From the NCBI GenBank assembly GCA_033964015.1, contig CM066913.1, positions 5,989,169-6,053,168 on the forward strand: DNA of 64,000 bases, read 5' to 3'. This stretch comes from Scolanthus callimorphus (taxonomy: Eukaryota; Cnidaria; Anthozoa; Actiniaria; Edwardsiidae). The notes under the pieces were generated by a model. That model searched no databases and was not told the origin of the DNA. It saw nothing but the letters and a program-made list of their open reading frames with translations. This document shows, one piece after another, positions 53,353 through 63,830 of this stretch; the stretch's first letter is position 1, and every line of letters starts with the position of its first letter. A program made the translations under genes and the position numbers.

Positions 53353-53938
53353 CTACAGGACACTCTCATAGGCTTCCTTTTCGCACTTTTCTGTTCTTCT
53401 TTCTGCCTCTTTTCTTAAAACAGTGTCATCTTAAATGAAGCAAACAAAATGTTAATAGAATGGCTGGTTCATGGTGTGCTTCAGACACCCTGTAGGGGCT
53501 GGTAATTTCTATATTTACTGCATATTTCCAGAGGGTGTTGAATATGGGATATCTGTCACAAGTCGATTAATATTATTATTCCTTTTTACACTTTCATGGA
53601 CCATGATATGATGTTTGCTCGCCCTGTCCTCCCTAGACAGAACACTGGAAAGCGGAATTTCAAAGATGTTCAGCGGCAAGGGGTGGTCACTCTGGGGCTA
53701 CAGAAAATCTTCAGTAAATCACAAATGGTCAAATTTCCGCAATATCAGGGTTCAACGAACTGGGTGTGCTCAACAAAGTCCTTCCAGTGCTTTGAATTTG
53801 ATACTCACAAAACGTCTCACGTCCAACGCGAACTTTGATCATAAAGAGCTCGATCCCTGCTCCAAGAAAAAAGAACAACGGTAAATAGCTGTAGAGACCT
53901 AGCCTTTGTTTCACTAGAGACCACGTTTGCAGAACCAT
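53353..53938 (-). CDS. UQCC5: Complex III assembly microprotein UQCC5 (SMIM4-like), first cistron
   Basis: Two minus-strand exons, 53938-53809 and 53429-53353 (stop TAG), split a Tyr codon (T|AT) at GTGAGT/AAG borders and give 68 residues; human SMIM4 is about 70. KQRLGLYSYLPLFFFLG, then FMIKVRVGRETFYD and a charged RKEAERR tail, match the SMIM4 family closely. The hydrophobic helix spans about residues 16-34. Known members are inner-membrane proteins of the complex III assembly module that also contains UQCC6. I chose the ATG at 53938 for family length; an in-frame ATG at 54007 would add 23 residues. The first exon faces TDG, 180 bp away. Reading through the intron donor instead would add an unrelated tail. 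Confidence 0.92.
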
Positions 53939-54118
53939 AAAGAAACTAAAAAGTCTAAAATACTCTCCAAAATTTAAAGTAAACCAGATATTCTGCAACC
54001 GCTGCAATAAACGAAGCTATTCGCAGGCTCTCACTCCGTCTAAGGCCTCTCTCGTTTATACCGAGTAACGCCTTGGCGATATCGCATAAATACATAATAA
54101 AAACTTTCTCAAACGAAG
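53939..54118. promoter_or_regulatory. Putative bidirectional promoter between UQCC5 and TDG
   Basis: Only 180 bp separate the divergent start codons of UQCC5 (minus) and TDG (plus), so both 5' UTRs and core promoters must lie here or overlap the genes. No TATA box is evident. The inference rests on spacing and orientation. Confidence 0.6.
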
Positions 54119-56958
54119 ATGAGTCGCAAGACAAAAGCACCGGAAAATGCCAGATACAGTCCCTATTTGTAAGTTTTAACATTTTCATTACATGTCTCCG
54201 TGTGTGAATGTGAAATATCCATCGACGTTTCTCACGGAACCAAATCATCCTCCGATATTTTACCACATTGTCGTTCGTCCCCGCAAGGATTATAATACTG
54301 TAAAAGGGCCGCTACATTGTTCAAGTGTTTTTTTAAGGGTTAATATAAGAGTGAAATACCTATAAAGATAGCAGACAAATCTTTGGATATCTGACACCCC
54401 TTAAATATAACCACAGGTGACCCAGGACAATTGTTTGTGTACTACAACATCGAAGTATTGACATGGGGATTGTGGTAAGGGATGTTTGGACCTGAAAATT
54501 TTTAGGAAATTATCAATAAAAGTCACCTGTGATATAACACCATACCCTACACCCTAAATTTGGCCCATAAATCTGAAATTTGATTTCTTCTACCAAGGAG
54601 GCTTTTTATTGTTTCACATAAAACCTCCTTGCTTCTACTGATTCTTTTGAGACTTCTTTAGCCCCAAACCACAGGCATCCAAAGCAACCCAAGAACAAAA
54701 GGATATAAGCAGCCCATCAAAGAAACGTCCCCGTGCCAACAAATTTGGAGATCTTACAGAAGAGGATGTGATGAAACTGTTGCTGCCAGACAGAGTAGAT
54801 TCTAATCTGGATATATTGTTTGTAAGCATATGAAGTATATTAATTTTCATTTCAGTAAACAAAATGAAAGTGTTTCTTAAGAAATGCACAGTCATATATC
54901 TACCATATCTTATTGCTATTTTCTTGCAATGCAGATAGGAATCAACCCAGGACTAACGTCTGCATACAGGGGTCATCATTATGCTGGACCAAACAATCAC
55001 TTCTGTACGTAGCCTGACTTAACAGGCGTCCACTCAAAATCAACTTATTTGAGTTTTTCAATACTCAATGGTTGTATATTTTCATTAAAAAAAGCTGCCT
55101 TGTAAAAATTGGCATGTTTTTTTCTAGGGCCATGCTTGTATGATTCCGAGTTGGTACCTGAGAAGCTGACATACAAAGATGACGTGAAGTGCCCCACCTA
55201 TGGTATTGGTCTGACTAACATTGTTGAGAGGACAACCAGGGGCAGCTCTGATTTATCAAGGTTAGAATAACAAACAGTAATATCAAGTCTAAAGGATTCA
55301 CAGAACAGGTATGGAAAGTAATGCCTACAGGATTCCATAAATCATAGTGTATCTGTCAGATTCCAACTTTATAAACAATCCTGTTAATATCTGATCATCA
55401 GGGCCGGGCCATGGAGAAAAACATAAGCAAACTAATGCACATAAAAGTGGTTGAAAGGTGAACACATGCCATGAGACTGGGGTGCTACATGAACATACCT
55501 GCCAATGCTCCCAGTTTACGCAGGAGACTCCTGGTTTTGAGTCAAATCTCCCAGGAAATCAACTCGCTCAGTCATGCAATTTCTGCATGAAAACTTCAAG
55601 ATTTTAGCGAGCAACATTTTTTTTTTTGGGGGGGGGGGGTATGCATGAAGTAGTCCAAAGGTACATGTAGTGTCTCATTTCATTTTTTTCTTTTTTTACT
55701 GTTGTGTTTTTATACATATGTGTTTAGGGGATGATTATCAATTGGGGCTCTGCCCTGTATTCATTTCCTGCCTGTACCATATCGTTTATTATTTCGTAAT
55801 TGTTATATTGTGTAATTTATGTGGCAAATTGAATTAAACTAAACTAAAATCATGGTTAAGCACTACATTATTTGCTCCAGTCTCATGGCACACACATTCC
55901 ACCATTTGTGTGCACATTGTTTACTGAAATGTTTCTCCTCTGTATTTACACCAGACAAAATTAAAGGGATACTTTTTTTAGTTTTCCAACTTGGAAAGAT
56001 GGAACAATTTTGGAGACCTAGCAAGTACAATGGGCAAGGGGACACAAAAGATAAAAAAAATCAAAAACAAAATGCTGAGACACGATCACCTCTACCACAC
56101 CTTTTCCTCCATTGTCCCTGATTTTGAAATTATGCATCTCTGAAGAAAGGGTTAAAATGGTGTAACCTTTGTTATAGTATTACAATGAAAATATATTTTA
56201 ATAGCTTTCTTTATTCTTTTGCTACTTTTAGACAGGAGATTAGAAATGGAATTGATAGCCTTATAGAAAAAATCAAGACTCTAAAACCCCTCGTAGCCTG
56301 TTTTAATGGAAAAGGTACAGTCATTTTAGAGAGTATTTTTGTATGACATTGCATATTTTAATAGTCTCTAGAACTGACTTTTTGATTGTATCTGTTTCTG
56401 TTCACACAGGCATATATGAAATATTCTCCAGTTCAAAGTGTGAAATTGGAAGGCAACCAAATTGTATTCCTGGAACGGATGTGGTAAGACAACATAAAAC
56501 AACAGAAATGTTATTTATCCGACATTATGTTGAAAACATATCCAGAGATGAACAGTATGAAAATCAGAATAAACAGTCAGCAAAGAATGTAAAAAAATAC
56601 CCCTTGCATATAAAAACTGATGAGATTGCCAGACTCTTACTTTTACTGTGTCAGTGTAAAATATAAAGGTGTTTAGGACAACAACAACATGGTCACGTGA
56701 TCTGATGTCATCAATCACGTCATCAAATCTTATTAGGAGCTCTGCTTTTAGGCATTGCCTAAATTGCTTTATTAATAATTAATACAGTGTTAAACATTCT
56801 TGTAGGTAGTTTATGTAATGCCATCAACATCTGGAAGGACAATGACATACCCAAGAGCAAGTGATAAGCTTTGTTTCTTTAAAGAGCTTAAAGCACTTTG
56901 TGAAGAAGCTAAAAATAGAAAGCTGGTCAAAGAAAGTTTAGAAAAGACATCAAATTAG
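54119..56958 (+). CDS. TDG: G/T mismatch-specific thymine-DNA glycosylase
   Basis: Seven plus-strand exons, 54119-54168, 54662-54821, 54935-55004, 55128-55260, 56232-56314, 56410-56483 and 56806-56958 (stop TAG), join in frame to 240 residues. TDG removes thymine or uracil opposite guanine, and oxidised methylcytosine, as the first step of base excision repair. The catalytic motif is [20 protein letters not shown] (about residues 72-91; the family catalytic Asn is in GINPG). Further family signatures are [31 protein letters not shown] and the MPSTSGR loop (MPSSSAR in human). Compared with human (410 residues) both disordered tails are short: the N-terminal region is about 70 residues and basic ([11 protein letters not shown]), and only about 30 residues follow the core, with no SUMO-interaction tail seen. 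It is divergent from UQCC5. Confidence 0.95.
54404..54540. mobile_element. Small MITE in TDG intron 1
   Basis: ATATAACCACAGGTGAC and GTCACCTGTGATATAAC are imperfect inverted ends about 137 bp apart. It is non-coding. Confidence 0.5.
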
Positions 56959-57792
56959 GGTTTTCTAGGTAATGATAATTAATTTATGTATTTATACTTC
57001 TTATTCTTTACTTCTTTTAACTGTATGCATACAGCCGCACATACAATAACCTATTGTGCAGTTTTATCGCCCATTCATTTATATTATATCTTTTCTCTGG
57101 CTAGCTATGCAAAGTGCTCGTTTCAATTTTAACTGACTTTTTAGTTGCTTCCTATTCATATGAAATGAGCAAGAACATAAGGAAAGGTAAACATCATATG
57201 ATTAGATAGACAGATAGACAGATAGTCTTGTTTATTCAAACCCCCGTGCAGCAAATCAGCTGAATTACAGGCCAGTGCGCAAAATATAACTACCGGTATA
57301 CATGTAGTGAATCTGTAGTGAATTAGCAATGTGTAATTATCATATTCATTAAAGAGGTCTCGTTAAAGAGGTCCCTTACAGAGAAAGTGAAAGTGATTTC
57401 ATTAACATGCGAAATACACTTAATAAGTGTAATACACTTGATTTTACCCTAATTTCCCCTAATGCCTTTGTTATCAGTTGTGTTTTCTTGGCTATAACAC
57501 TTTGACACTTCAACTCCAATATATGATTTTATTAGTATTTAATATATTACAGTTTGATGTCAGCATACATTATTTCTGATTGTGAATAGATCAGCCACAT
57601 CATCTGTAGATGAGTTATTGAATAATCTCAGGAAATGTATAAAAATAGTCTGAAAACAAAGATAATACAAGGTGTTTTAATAAAACAAGGTGATGTCAGA
57701 AGATATATTGTTTTGTATAGCATGGGATTGGCATGACTGACCATCCCATGAGAAAGAATGTACCCTGAGAGAGGTGGAGCAATACCTGTAAT
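56959..57792. other. Convergent 3' ends of TDG and DCAF1; LINE/SINE tail
   Basis: TDG (plus) and DCAF1 (minus) converge here. At about 57205-57240 a GATAGACAGATAGACAGATAG run followed by TCTTGTTTATTCAAA looks like the tail of a minus-oriented retroposon with a short microsatellite end. ATTAAA on the minus strand (57676-57681) is a candidate DCAF1 polyadenylation signal. Confidence 0.45.
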
Positions 57793-60700
57793 TTAGAACA
57801 CCATGACGTCATCATCCTCGTCAGAAGCAGAGTCCCTATCGCTCAGTAAAATATCATCATCGTCATCATCATTGTCATCGTCATCATTGTCATCATCATC
57901 ATCATCGTCTTCATCATCATCAGCTTGATCATCTTCACCTTCATCTGAAACCTAAGCATGTCACCCAATGAATCAGAAATCAGCTAATTTTGTATGAATG
58001 TGAATATCTTACAACACAAACCATGCAGTGTCCGCACCACAACATCAGTAAAAGTTTAGAAGAGCTAAGCGAATGATGCGCACGTGAAGAGTTAACAAAC
58101 GTGCGCATAGAGCAGATTTCGTATGACTGAAAAGTGCTGCGACACGGAACCTGGCATGTTGTAGATACGAAATGAAATTGCGTAGTCGCGGCTAGGTCAC
58201 GGTCGCGGCACACGGCACAACTTTGTCACAGAACTTTTCATAGTCATACGTAGTGCGCGCACTTTCAATCATTCGCGCGCGCGTGCTGAAGTTCCTTTCT
58301 TTTGGGATATTCGGGTTATAAAAGGCATTGTTTTGCAGTCTATTACCTGGCTAAATGTTCATGACAAGCCGAGGTTCCGCGCTATATAATGTTCTAGACT
58401 GCTTGCTGTCCCTTATTTGGCGAACGTCCGTGAATCCAAGAGAAAAGTCGTCTTTGCTACGCGTGCTTTTATTTACTTTTATTAACGCGCCTTGTTTGGG
58501 TCCCCTGTGGTGCGCTGAGCAAAAGTATTTACGGACGATCACCAAATACGGGGCTGCAAGCAGTTTTTAAAACCAAGTTCTGTGCCTTTTCATAGCCAGT
58601 ACGATTAATATTGCTTTATTCAAGCAATATAATTTGACATTGAGATGAGATTTCACATTCATGGCCTTTACCTCTTCCTCGTGGTCAAATCGTCTTGATC
58701 TTCCCACTTCGTATAAGCGGCAGATACTCTCGTCAGAACTCCCTTGCTGGTTCTGTCAAACACACAAACCGAAATAAATACACTAAGTGTTGTTCGAACA
58801 TACATGGAATCTTACAACGAGGAAGAAACGCTGACTCAGGCGTGGTTTAGTGTTCAAAATAGCAGCCGGCTACTGGTGATAGCCGGCACATCGACTTTGC
58901 CGGCGATTTTTTAGGTCAAAAATAAGATTTAAAAAAAATAAGATAAACATGGTTAACCTAAAAATTGTGTGCGAAAACGGCCAAAAACGATTGCAAATTG
59001 TGCGGCAATTTTGCCGAAAGTGGAAAAATTGCTCTATGATGCCGTATAGTCATTATCACATCTGCCAAATGCCCTGGAATGTTATCTGCTTCCATTTTTG
59101 TACAGGCTATTTTTTTGTACTAGTGCCTACATAGCCGGCAAATTCGAGCATATTTTGACAATTTTTTTTTAACCTTGATCTTCTTCAGGTGGTCAATTTG
59201 ATTAGTGGGTGCCATTGTTTACAAAGCTTGAATGAGCTTACACAAGATCGAGTTTTCTGTACTAGTGTTTGGCCATAACAAGAAGTCTAACGTGGAGCGT
59301 ACAGAAAACTAGTACAACAGTTGTACAAACAAACCGTTTCTTGATACCGTAATCAGAAAACTCGATCTTGTGTTTGACACGAAACGGGCGATTATAAGAG
59401 CAGCCTTTGTGTAAGGCCCGAGTGGATAAGCTATATACTGTGCATCTAAAATGCTGAAACAGTAGTGCTGAATTCTAGAGAATGACAGGATCCAGGGCTG
59501 CGAAGCACACTTTAAAGTGGGGGGGGGGGGGGGGGGGGGGTAAAGTTGCAGTTGCAGTGTGGGGTGAAATATTGAAAATACATATGGGAGGCTATCCCCA
59601 CCCTCTTCGCGGCGCTTGAGGATCTTGACTTCTCTCAACACGCTACGAAACTATCGAACGAAGTGCATCAAGCTATTCTGTGTTTTTTACAGCCACAAAA
59701 TTAGGTACCATCTACCAATCTCACCTCTATGACAGCTACTAGAGTGTCCGTACAATCAGACTTGAGGTCAAAGATCGTCTTCTTAACATCTATCGTGGCT
59801 GCAAGGGAAACAAGTATTGAAACCAGTCACTAATGGCACTAATACCATTATTGATTTGCCTTGTTTATTCATTTTCAAAATCTAACGTTTGAAAATAAAC
59901 TTCCAGCAATCAACAGGCACTATCAAGCTGATGAAATTGATTTGGGCTATGACATCCGAAATAAAATATGTTTGGTTAAAACGAAAATGAATAGTTTTGA
60001 AACGACAGTGCATCTTTTCCGCCAGTCAAACCTTACAGCCGATTGCGTTTGTGCGTTTTACCCTAACAGTTCGCACGTTATGTTTGAACGTTTGAAAGTT
60101 GCGTTTCTAAGATGAAACGAGACGTTTCTATGGCGTACCAAAGAGTTCTGTCCTCTCTGATTGGTCAGTGAAAAATACACATGGCGGTTGCCCTTGGAAA
60201 CGTTCGACTTTTTGTCTCAACTCAACTTTCAAACGTTCAAACATAACGCGCGAACTGTGAGGGTAAAACGCTCAAACGCAATCGGCTGTAAGAGTCAATC
60301 AGATTTTTGCCCTGAGTGCTGTTGCCTGATGTCCGTCGTAGCCTGCATAGCAAGCGCGAACACGCAAAGGGAGAGGGGCTCCAAGGACGCGAGGGAATGG
60401 GGCGTCCTCAGCGCCCCTCTCCGCCCCCTGCGCTTGCTACGCAGGCTCCTTGCGTCGCGACGTTGTCTGGTTTTCATCTTGTCGGAATCCATGCGATTGC
60501 CTAGGCGAAACAGGGCAAGAATCTGATTGGCTCAGATGGTTTGATTGGCATAACAGCAAAGCCAAAAATAATTCGAGGTTTTGAAAACGTTGGGTCGCGA
60601 TGCAACAGTTTTTGCGGTAAAATTATAATGTGAATCTTAATTATTTTCCAAGGGAAATAATTGTCCAACTAAATCGCCATTGTACATAAACGACAGATGT

Positions 60701-63180
60701 CTTTGCAAACCTCAACTTAAGTGATCGAGGCTGAAACAGAGAAACTCTCCGTCTTCTAAAATATCCATCCCGATACGACGGGACAGGGGCGGATCCAGGA
60801 ATTTCAGAAAAGGGGACCGGATAGTGAAAATATAGGGACCAAAAATTGCAAATTCCCAACAGCAAATACAGTAAAATCCAATATCGGTGTCTGGGAGACA
60901 GAGCGGAAATTACCAAAAATATACAAAGAGTTTGTGTGACCAAAAGCTTAATTCCAATTTTTAAAGAAATTTGAAGAATATGACTTTTAGATATGATCGA
61001 CCAAAGTTTGCATAATTCCTGATCAAAGTACTAATTCTCTCATAAAATGGCACAGAAACCAAAGTTTAAAGGCTAATATCTCAAAGACAGATCCTAGAAA
61101 AAAGTCATTTTTGATATTTTGTTTTCCATCAAATGAGGAGTCTGCATGCAAAAAATCAAGCTTATCTGAGTTAACCCGACCTTACTATTTGAACTTTAGT
61201 GATTTTAGCAGGTTTTTCCGCTCTGTCTGTCTGGGAAAATCTCCCGAAAAAGCGGGCGCGGCCCCCTCCCCCTAAATCCGCCCATGCGGGTGAGCAACAC
61301 GTGGGATATTGCCTCACCTATGGGTTGATAATCCGTAGCGTCAAACGACCGGAAGGAAGACTCGAACGGCCCAAGAATTCTCTGACTCATCATATTCTCC
61401 TCTGCTTCCGGTAAATGCTTAACTGGAAAATAAAGAGAAGTATTTATTTTATATAAACTAAAATGTTTTATCAGGATTTCAGCCACTGAGAATTATCGTA
61501 ATTCGCACGCGTGAAAAATTACGATATTCATCCAGTAGTTTTTTTTTTTTTTACAAAAAGAGGATTTTGGCCATGTTTATATTAATGCACCGAATTGTTC
61601 TCTACTTATACAATGTCTTTAAAACTTTTTTTCAGTTGGTTAATTCTTAGAGAGAAATCTGGTGACGCTCAAACATGAGTAAGTTGATCTTTTATTCGTG
61701 ATTTTAAATTATTGCAAAAAAAAAAAAGGGAGGGCCCGACCGGGAATTGAACCCGGGACCTCTCGCACCCTAAGCGAGAATCATACCACTAGACCATCGG
61801 GCCGGGCTAATTTATTTTTTACGCCCACTTCAAGATGGCGGCTAACTAGTATAAATATTCATTATGATTCACATATCCTCGTTCTATGAGTGAATGAAAA
61901 GGAGGATGTTGACCTACGAACTCTCTCGTAGCTCATGTGTAAGATGTTGGGTTATGAATAGGTAATTTACACAGGGTTGATATGAGGGTTCGCACCACCA
62001 TGAATACTTTTTCCTTTTTTCTTAATAACTTGCCTGAAAATTTTCGAAGTGCCATAAAGTGGGCGTAAATAAAAAAATTGCTCGGGCCGGTACGCGATGG
62101 TCATCTGGCCAAACGTTTAGATTACATACGAGTGAAAAACCATTGCCAGCCGACAAATGTTTATCGCAGTCATCTTCATATAATATTAAATACGACTGAG
62201 CTTACTTACTTCCATATATGACGTCACCAGTACTGTTGAAAGTCACGTGACACTGGTCCAGTGAAGGACAGGTGTCGAGAAGGTGAAAGGATCGCAAGTC
62301 CCACTTAGCAAGCGCGTTAAGGTCACGACAAAATGAGAGCACATTAGCTATTTTAAATACCACACGCGCGATCTTTGCTACTGAATACAAGTGTGCATTC
62401 ACATGAAAAATAACTTGACATATTTATTGCGGGCCCATATGCGTCTTTCTTCTTCTTCTTTTCTTTCTCTTTCTTCTTTTACTACTATTTAACAATTAGA
62501 CTACTAGTTCGAGTTGTCTATGAGTCAATAGATAGTTAACGAGGCGCGTAGCGCCGAGTTCACTATTTGACTCAGAGAAAACGAGAACGAGTAGTCTAAT
62601 TGTTTTAGTAGAAACCCACTAGCATACTTTTAGCTACCTTCGAGTAGTTGCTTAAACGTATTCATTTTTTTAGAAAGTTTTACGCTAGCGATTTCGCTAC
62701 TCACTATCTATTACGTCATAGATAGTAAGCAGCGGAACCAATCAGATTGCAGGATTCGTGATGATTCTACTAAAAGAAGTTAATAATAATAAATAATAAT
62801 AATACTTTATTTTGCCAAATTAGAAGGAAGGTTAATTTTTCTTTTTTGAGGAAAATGCTCTTTATTTCATAGTTCCATCCCAAATTTTATTTTCAACTCG
62901 TAATTTCATTAACTAAGGAATTCATTTCCCGGTAACAAAAGGATACAATTTCTGAGTTGATAATGATCTCCAGTCCTGAAGGATGGAACACACCACTAAC
63001 GAAGTTGTTAAACTTGTCAAACTTGTGTATAACCCGTTTTCCCCGTACATCCCACAGCACCCCGTCATTAAGAACCAAGTCATCTGTAGGGTTGAACGTG
63101 GCCACGTTTTTAGAGTAGTGATTGGCACTTGATGTGTCGGAGAGAGACAGGGTAAGCTGGCCTGTAGAGGTATCGTAAAT
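57793..63180 (-). CDS. DCAF1: DDB1- and CUL4-associated factor 1 (VPRBP), 3' part
   Basis: Six minus-strand exons, 63180-62947, 62303-62210, 61422-61318, 59798-59725, 58752-58672 and 57951-57793 (stop TAA), join in frame to the last 248 residues; the gene continues beyond the right edge. DCAF1 is the substrate receptor of the nuclear CUL4-DDB1 ubiquitin ligase. The WD40 part shows [20 protein letters not shown] and then [26 protein letters not shown]. These are followed by [49 protein letters not shown] and a strongly acidic tail (Asp-rich, ending DEDDDVMVF). The WDLR box of the family is kept. The acidic tail is shorter than in human. The intron between 61422 and 62210 hosts a tRNA gene. Confidence 0.95.
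58109..58256. mobile_element. MITE, AGAGCAGATTTCGTATGACTG family, compact copy
   Basis: Left AGAGCAGATTTCGTATGACT and right AGTCATACGTAGTGC enclose 148 bp containing TCACGGTCGCGGCACACGGC. This is the short form of the family that also frames the ORC1 minisatellite. It lies in the last DCAF1 intron. Confidence 0.8.
59239..59375. mobile_element. 137-bp fold-back MITE
   Basis: ACACAAGATCGAGTTTTCTG and its exact inverse CAGAAAACTCGATCTTGTGT are the ends. Inner CAGAAAACTAGTACAAC sequences are related. It is in a DCAF1 intron; a G22 run follows at 59519-59540. Confidence 0.8.
60032..60292. mobile_element. 261-bp fold-back MITE with 7/8-bp TSD
   Basis: Arms of about 70 bp start CTTACAGCCGATTGCGTTTG and end with the inverse (CAAACGCAATCGGCTGTAAG). 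They contain GTTTGAACGTTTGAAAGTTG and its inverse. Flanks are AGTCAAAC and AGTCAATC (7 of 8 match), fitting a hAT-like insertion. Confidence 0.82.
60782..61289. mobile_element. hAT-like MITE with CAGGGGCGGATCCAGG end
   Basis: CAGGGGCGGATCCAGG at the left and CCTAAATCCGCCCATG at the right are imperfect inverted ends about 508 bp apart. The interior is non-coding. It lies next to DCAF1 exon 61318-61422. Confidence 0.6.
61732..61803 (-). tRNA. tRNA-Pro (anticodon AGG)
   Basis: Read on the minus strand, GGCCCGA at 61803-61797 pairs with TCGGGCC at the 3' side. The A-box region TGGTCTAGTGG and the B-box GGTTCAATTCC are present. The anticodon stem TCTCG…CGAGA holds CTTAGGGT, giving anticodon AGG. 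There is no intron and no encoded CCA. A run of T (A11-12 on the plus strand, about 61716-61727) follows directly as a polymerase III terminator. It sits in a DCAF1 intron in the same orientation as the host gene. Confidence 0.95.
61799..62115. repeat. Inverted repeat adjoining the tRNA gene, with a tRNA-like remnant at its far end
   Basis: CGGGCCGGGC…TTTATTTTTTACGCCCACTT (61798-61830) recurs inverted as AAGTGGGCGTAAATAAAAAAA…CTCGGGCCGG (62057-62090). It is then followed by GCGATGGTCATCTGGCC, which resembles the 5' half of the tRNA (GATGGTCTAGTGG). This could be a tRNA-derived fold-back or an inverted duplication that decayed. Confidence 0.5.
62490..62606. mobile_element. Fold-back element in DCAF1 intron
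   Basis: ACAATTAGACTACTAGTTCG…GAGTCAATAGATAGT is mirrored by ACTATTTGACTC…CGAGTAGTCTAATTGT around GGCGCGTAGCGCC. Arms are about 50 bp. Confidence 0.7.
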
Positions 63181-63517
63181 CTGCCAGGAAAAATGTACAA
63201 TACAATAACTTTATTGGGTCTCCCAAAAGGGATCTTCCGAGCCAATTGTACTGGGATAATAATGTACTTGAATAATAAGTATGGAAGCGAGGCAAGGGCC
63301 ACTTCCTTGCAAAACTAGTTAAAACAAAATTAGAGAAAACACGCATTTGTATTGCACGGGGATAGCAGGGAGATTCACTCGAAACTATGTATCGCTGCAA
63401 AAAGTGGCTAATTTACGCGGAAAACCTATCAGCTATCGTGATTTTTTGTTTCACTGAACTTGATCGAGCTACTTCAGTAGGACCAAACAAGATATAATAA
63501 AATATACTTTTGCAGCA

Positions 63518-63817
63518 GAAACGCCCGTTTACACTTGCAATTTTTGTCGCGCGAGTCGCGGCGATTTTTCTCGCACGTACGCGTCAACTCAAAATCACTA
63601 ATGTAAACTAAGTGCAACTCGGGGCGACCGACCGCAATTTTTGTCACGTGATGTCACGTGTCCGAAACTCTTTGCAACTTGATGCGATTTGAAGACAAAA
63701 GAGCACAGAAACCGCACCGGATTTGCATCTCGTTTACACTAGAGTTGGAATTGCAACTCGCGCGAGAAAAATCGCCGCGACAAATGCAACAAAAATCGTA
63801 AGTGTAGACCGGCCTTA
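63518..63817. mobile_element. MITE with CGTTTACACTTGCAATTTTTG ends
   Basis: CCCGTTTACACTTGCAATTT and, inverted, AAAATCGTAAGTGTAGACCG bound about 300 bp. Internal TCGCGGCGATTTTTCTCGC and GCGAGAAAAATCGCCGCGA are long inverted arms. It is non-coding. Confidence 0.75.
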
Positions 63818-63830
63818 AGATGGCACAATG

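Noticed and set aside
53596..53884. Plus-strand frames over the UQCC5 first exon and intron
   Set aside because: They are shadows of the minus-strand UQCC5 gene and contain no motif.
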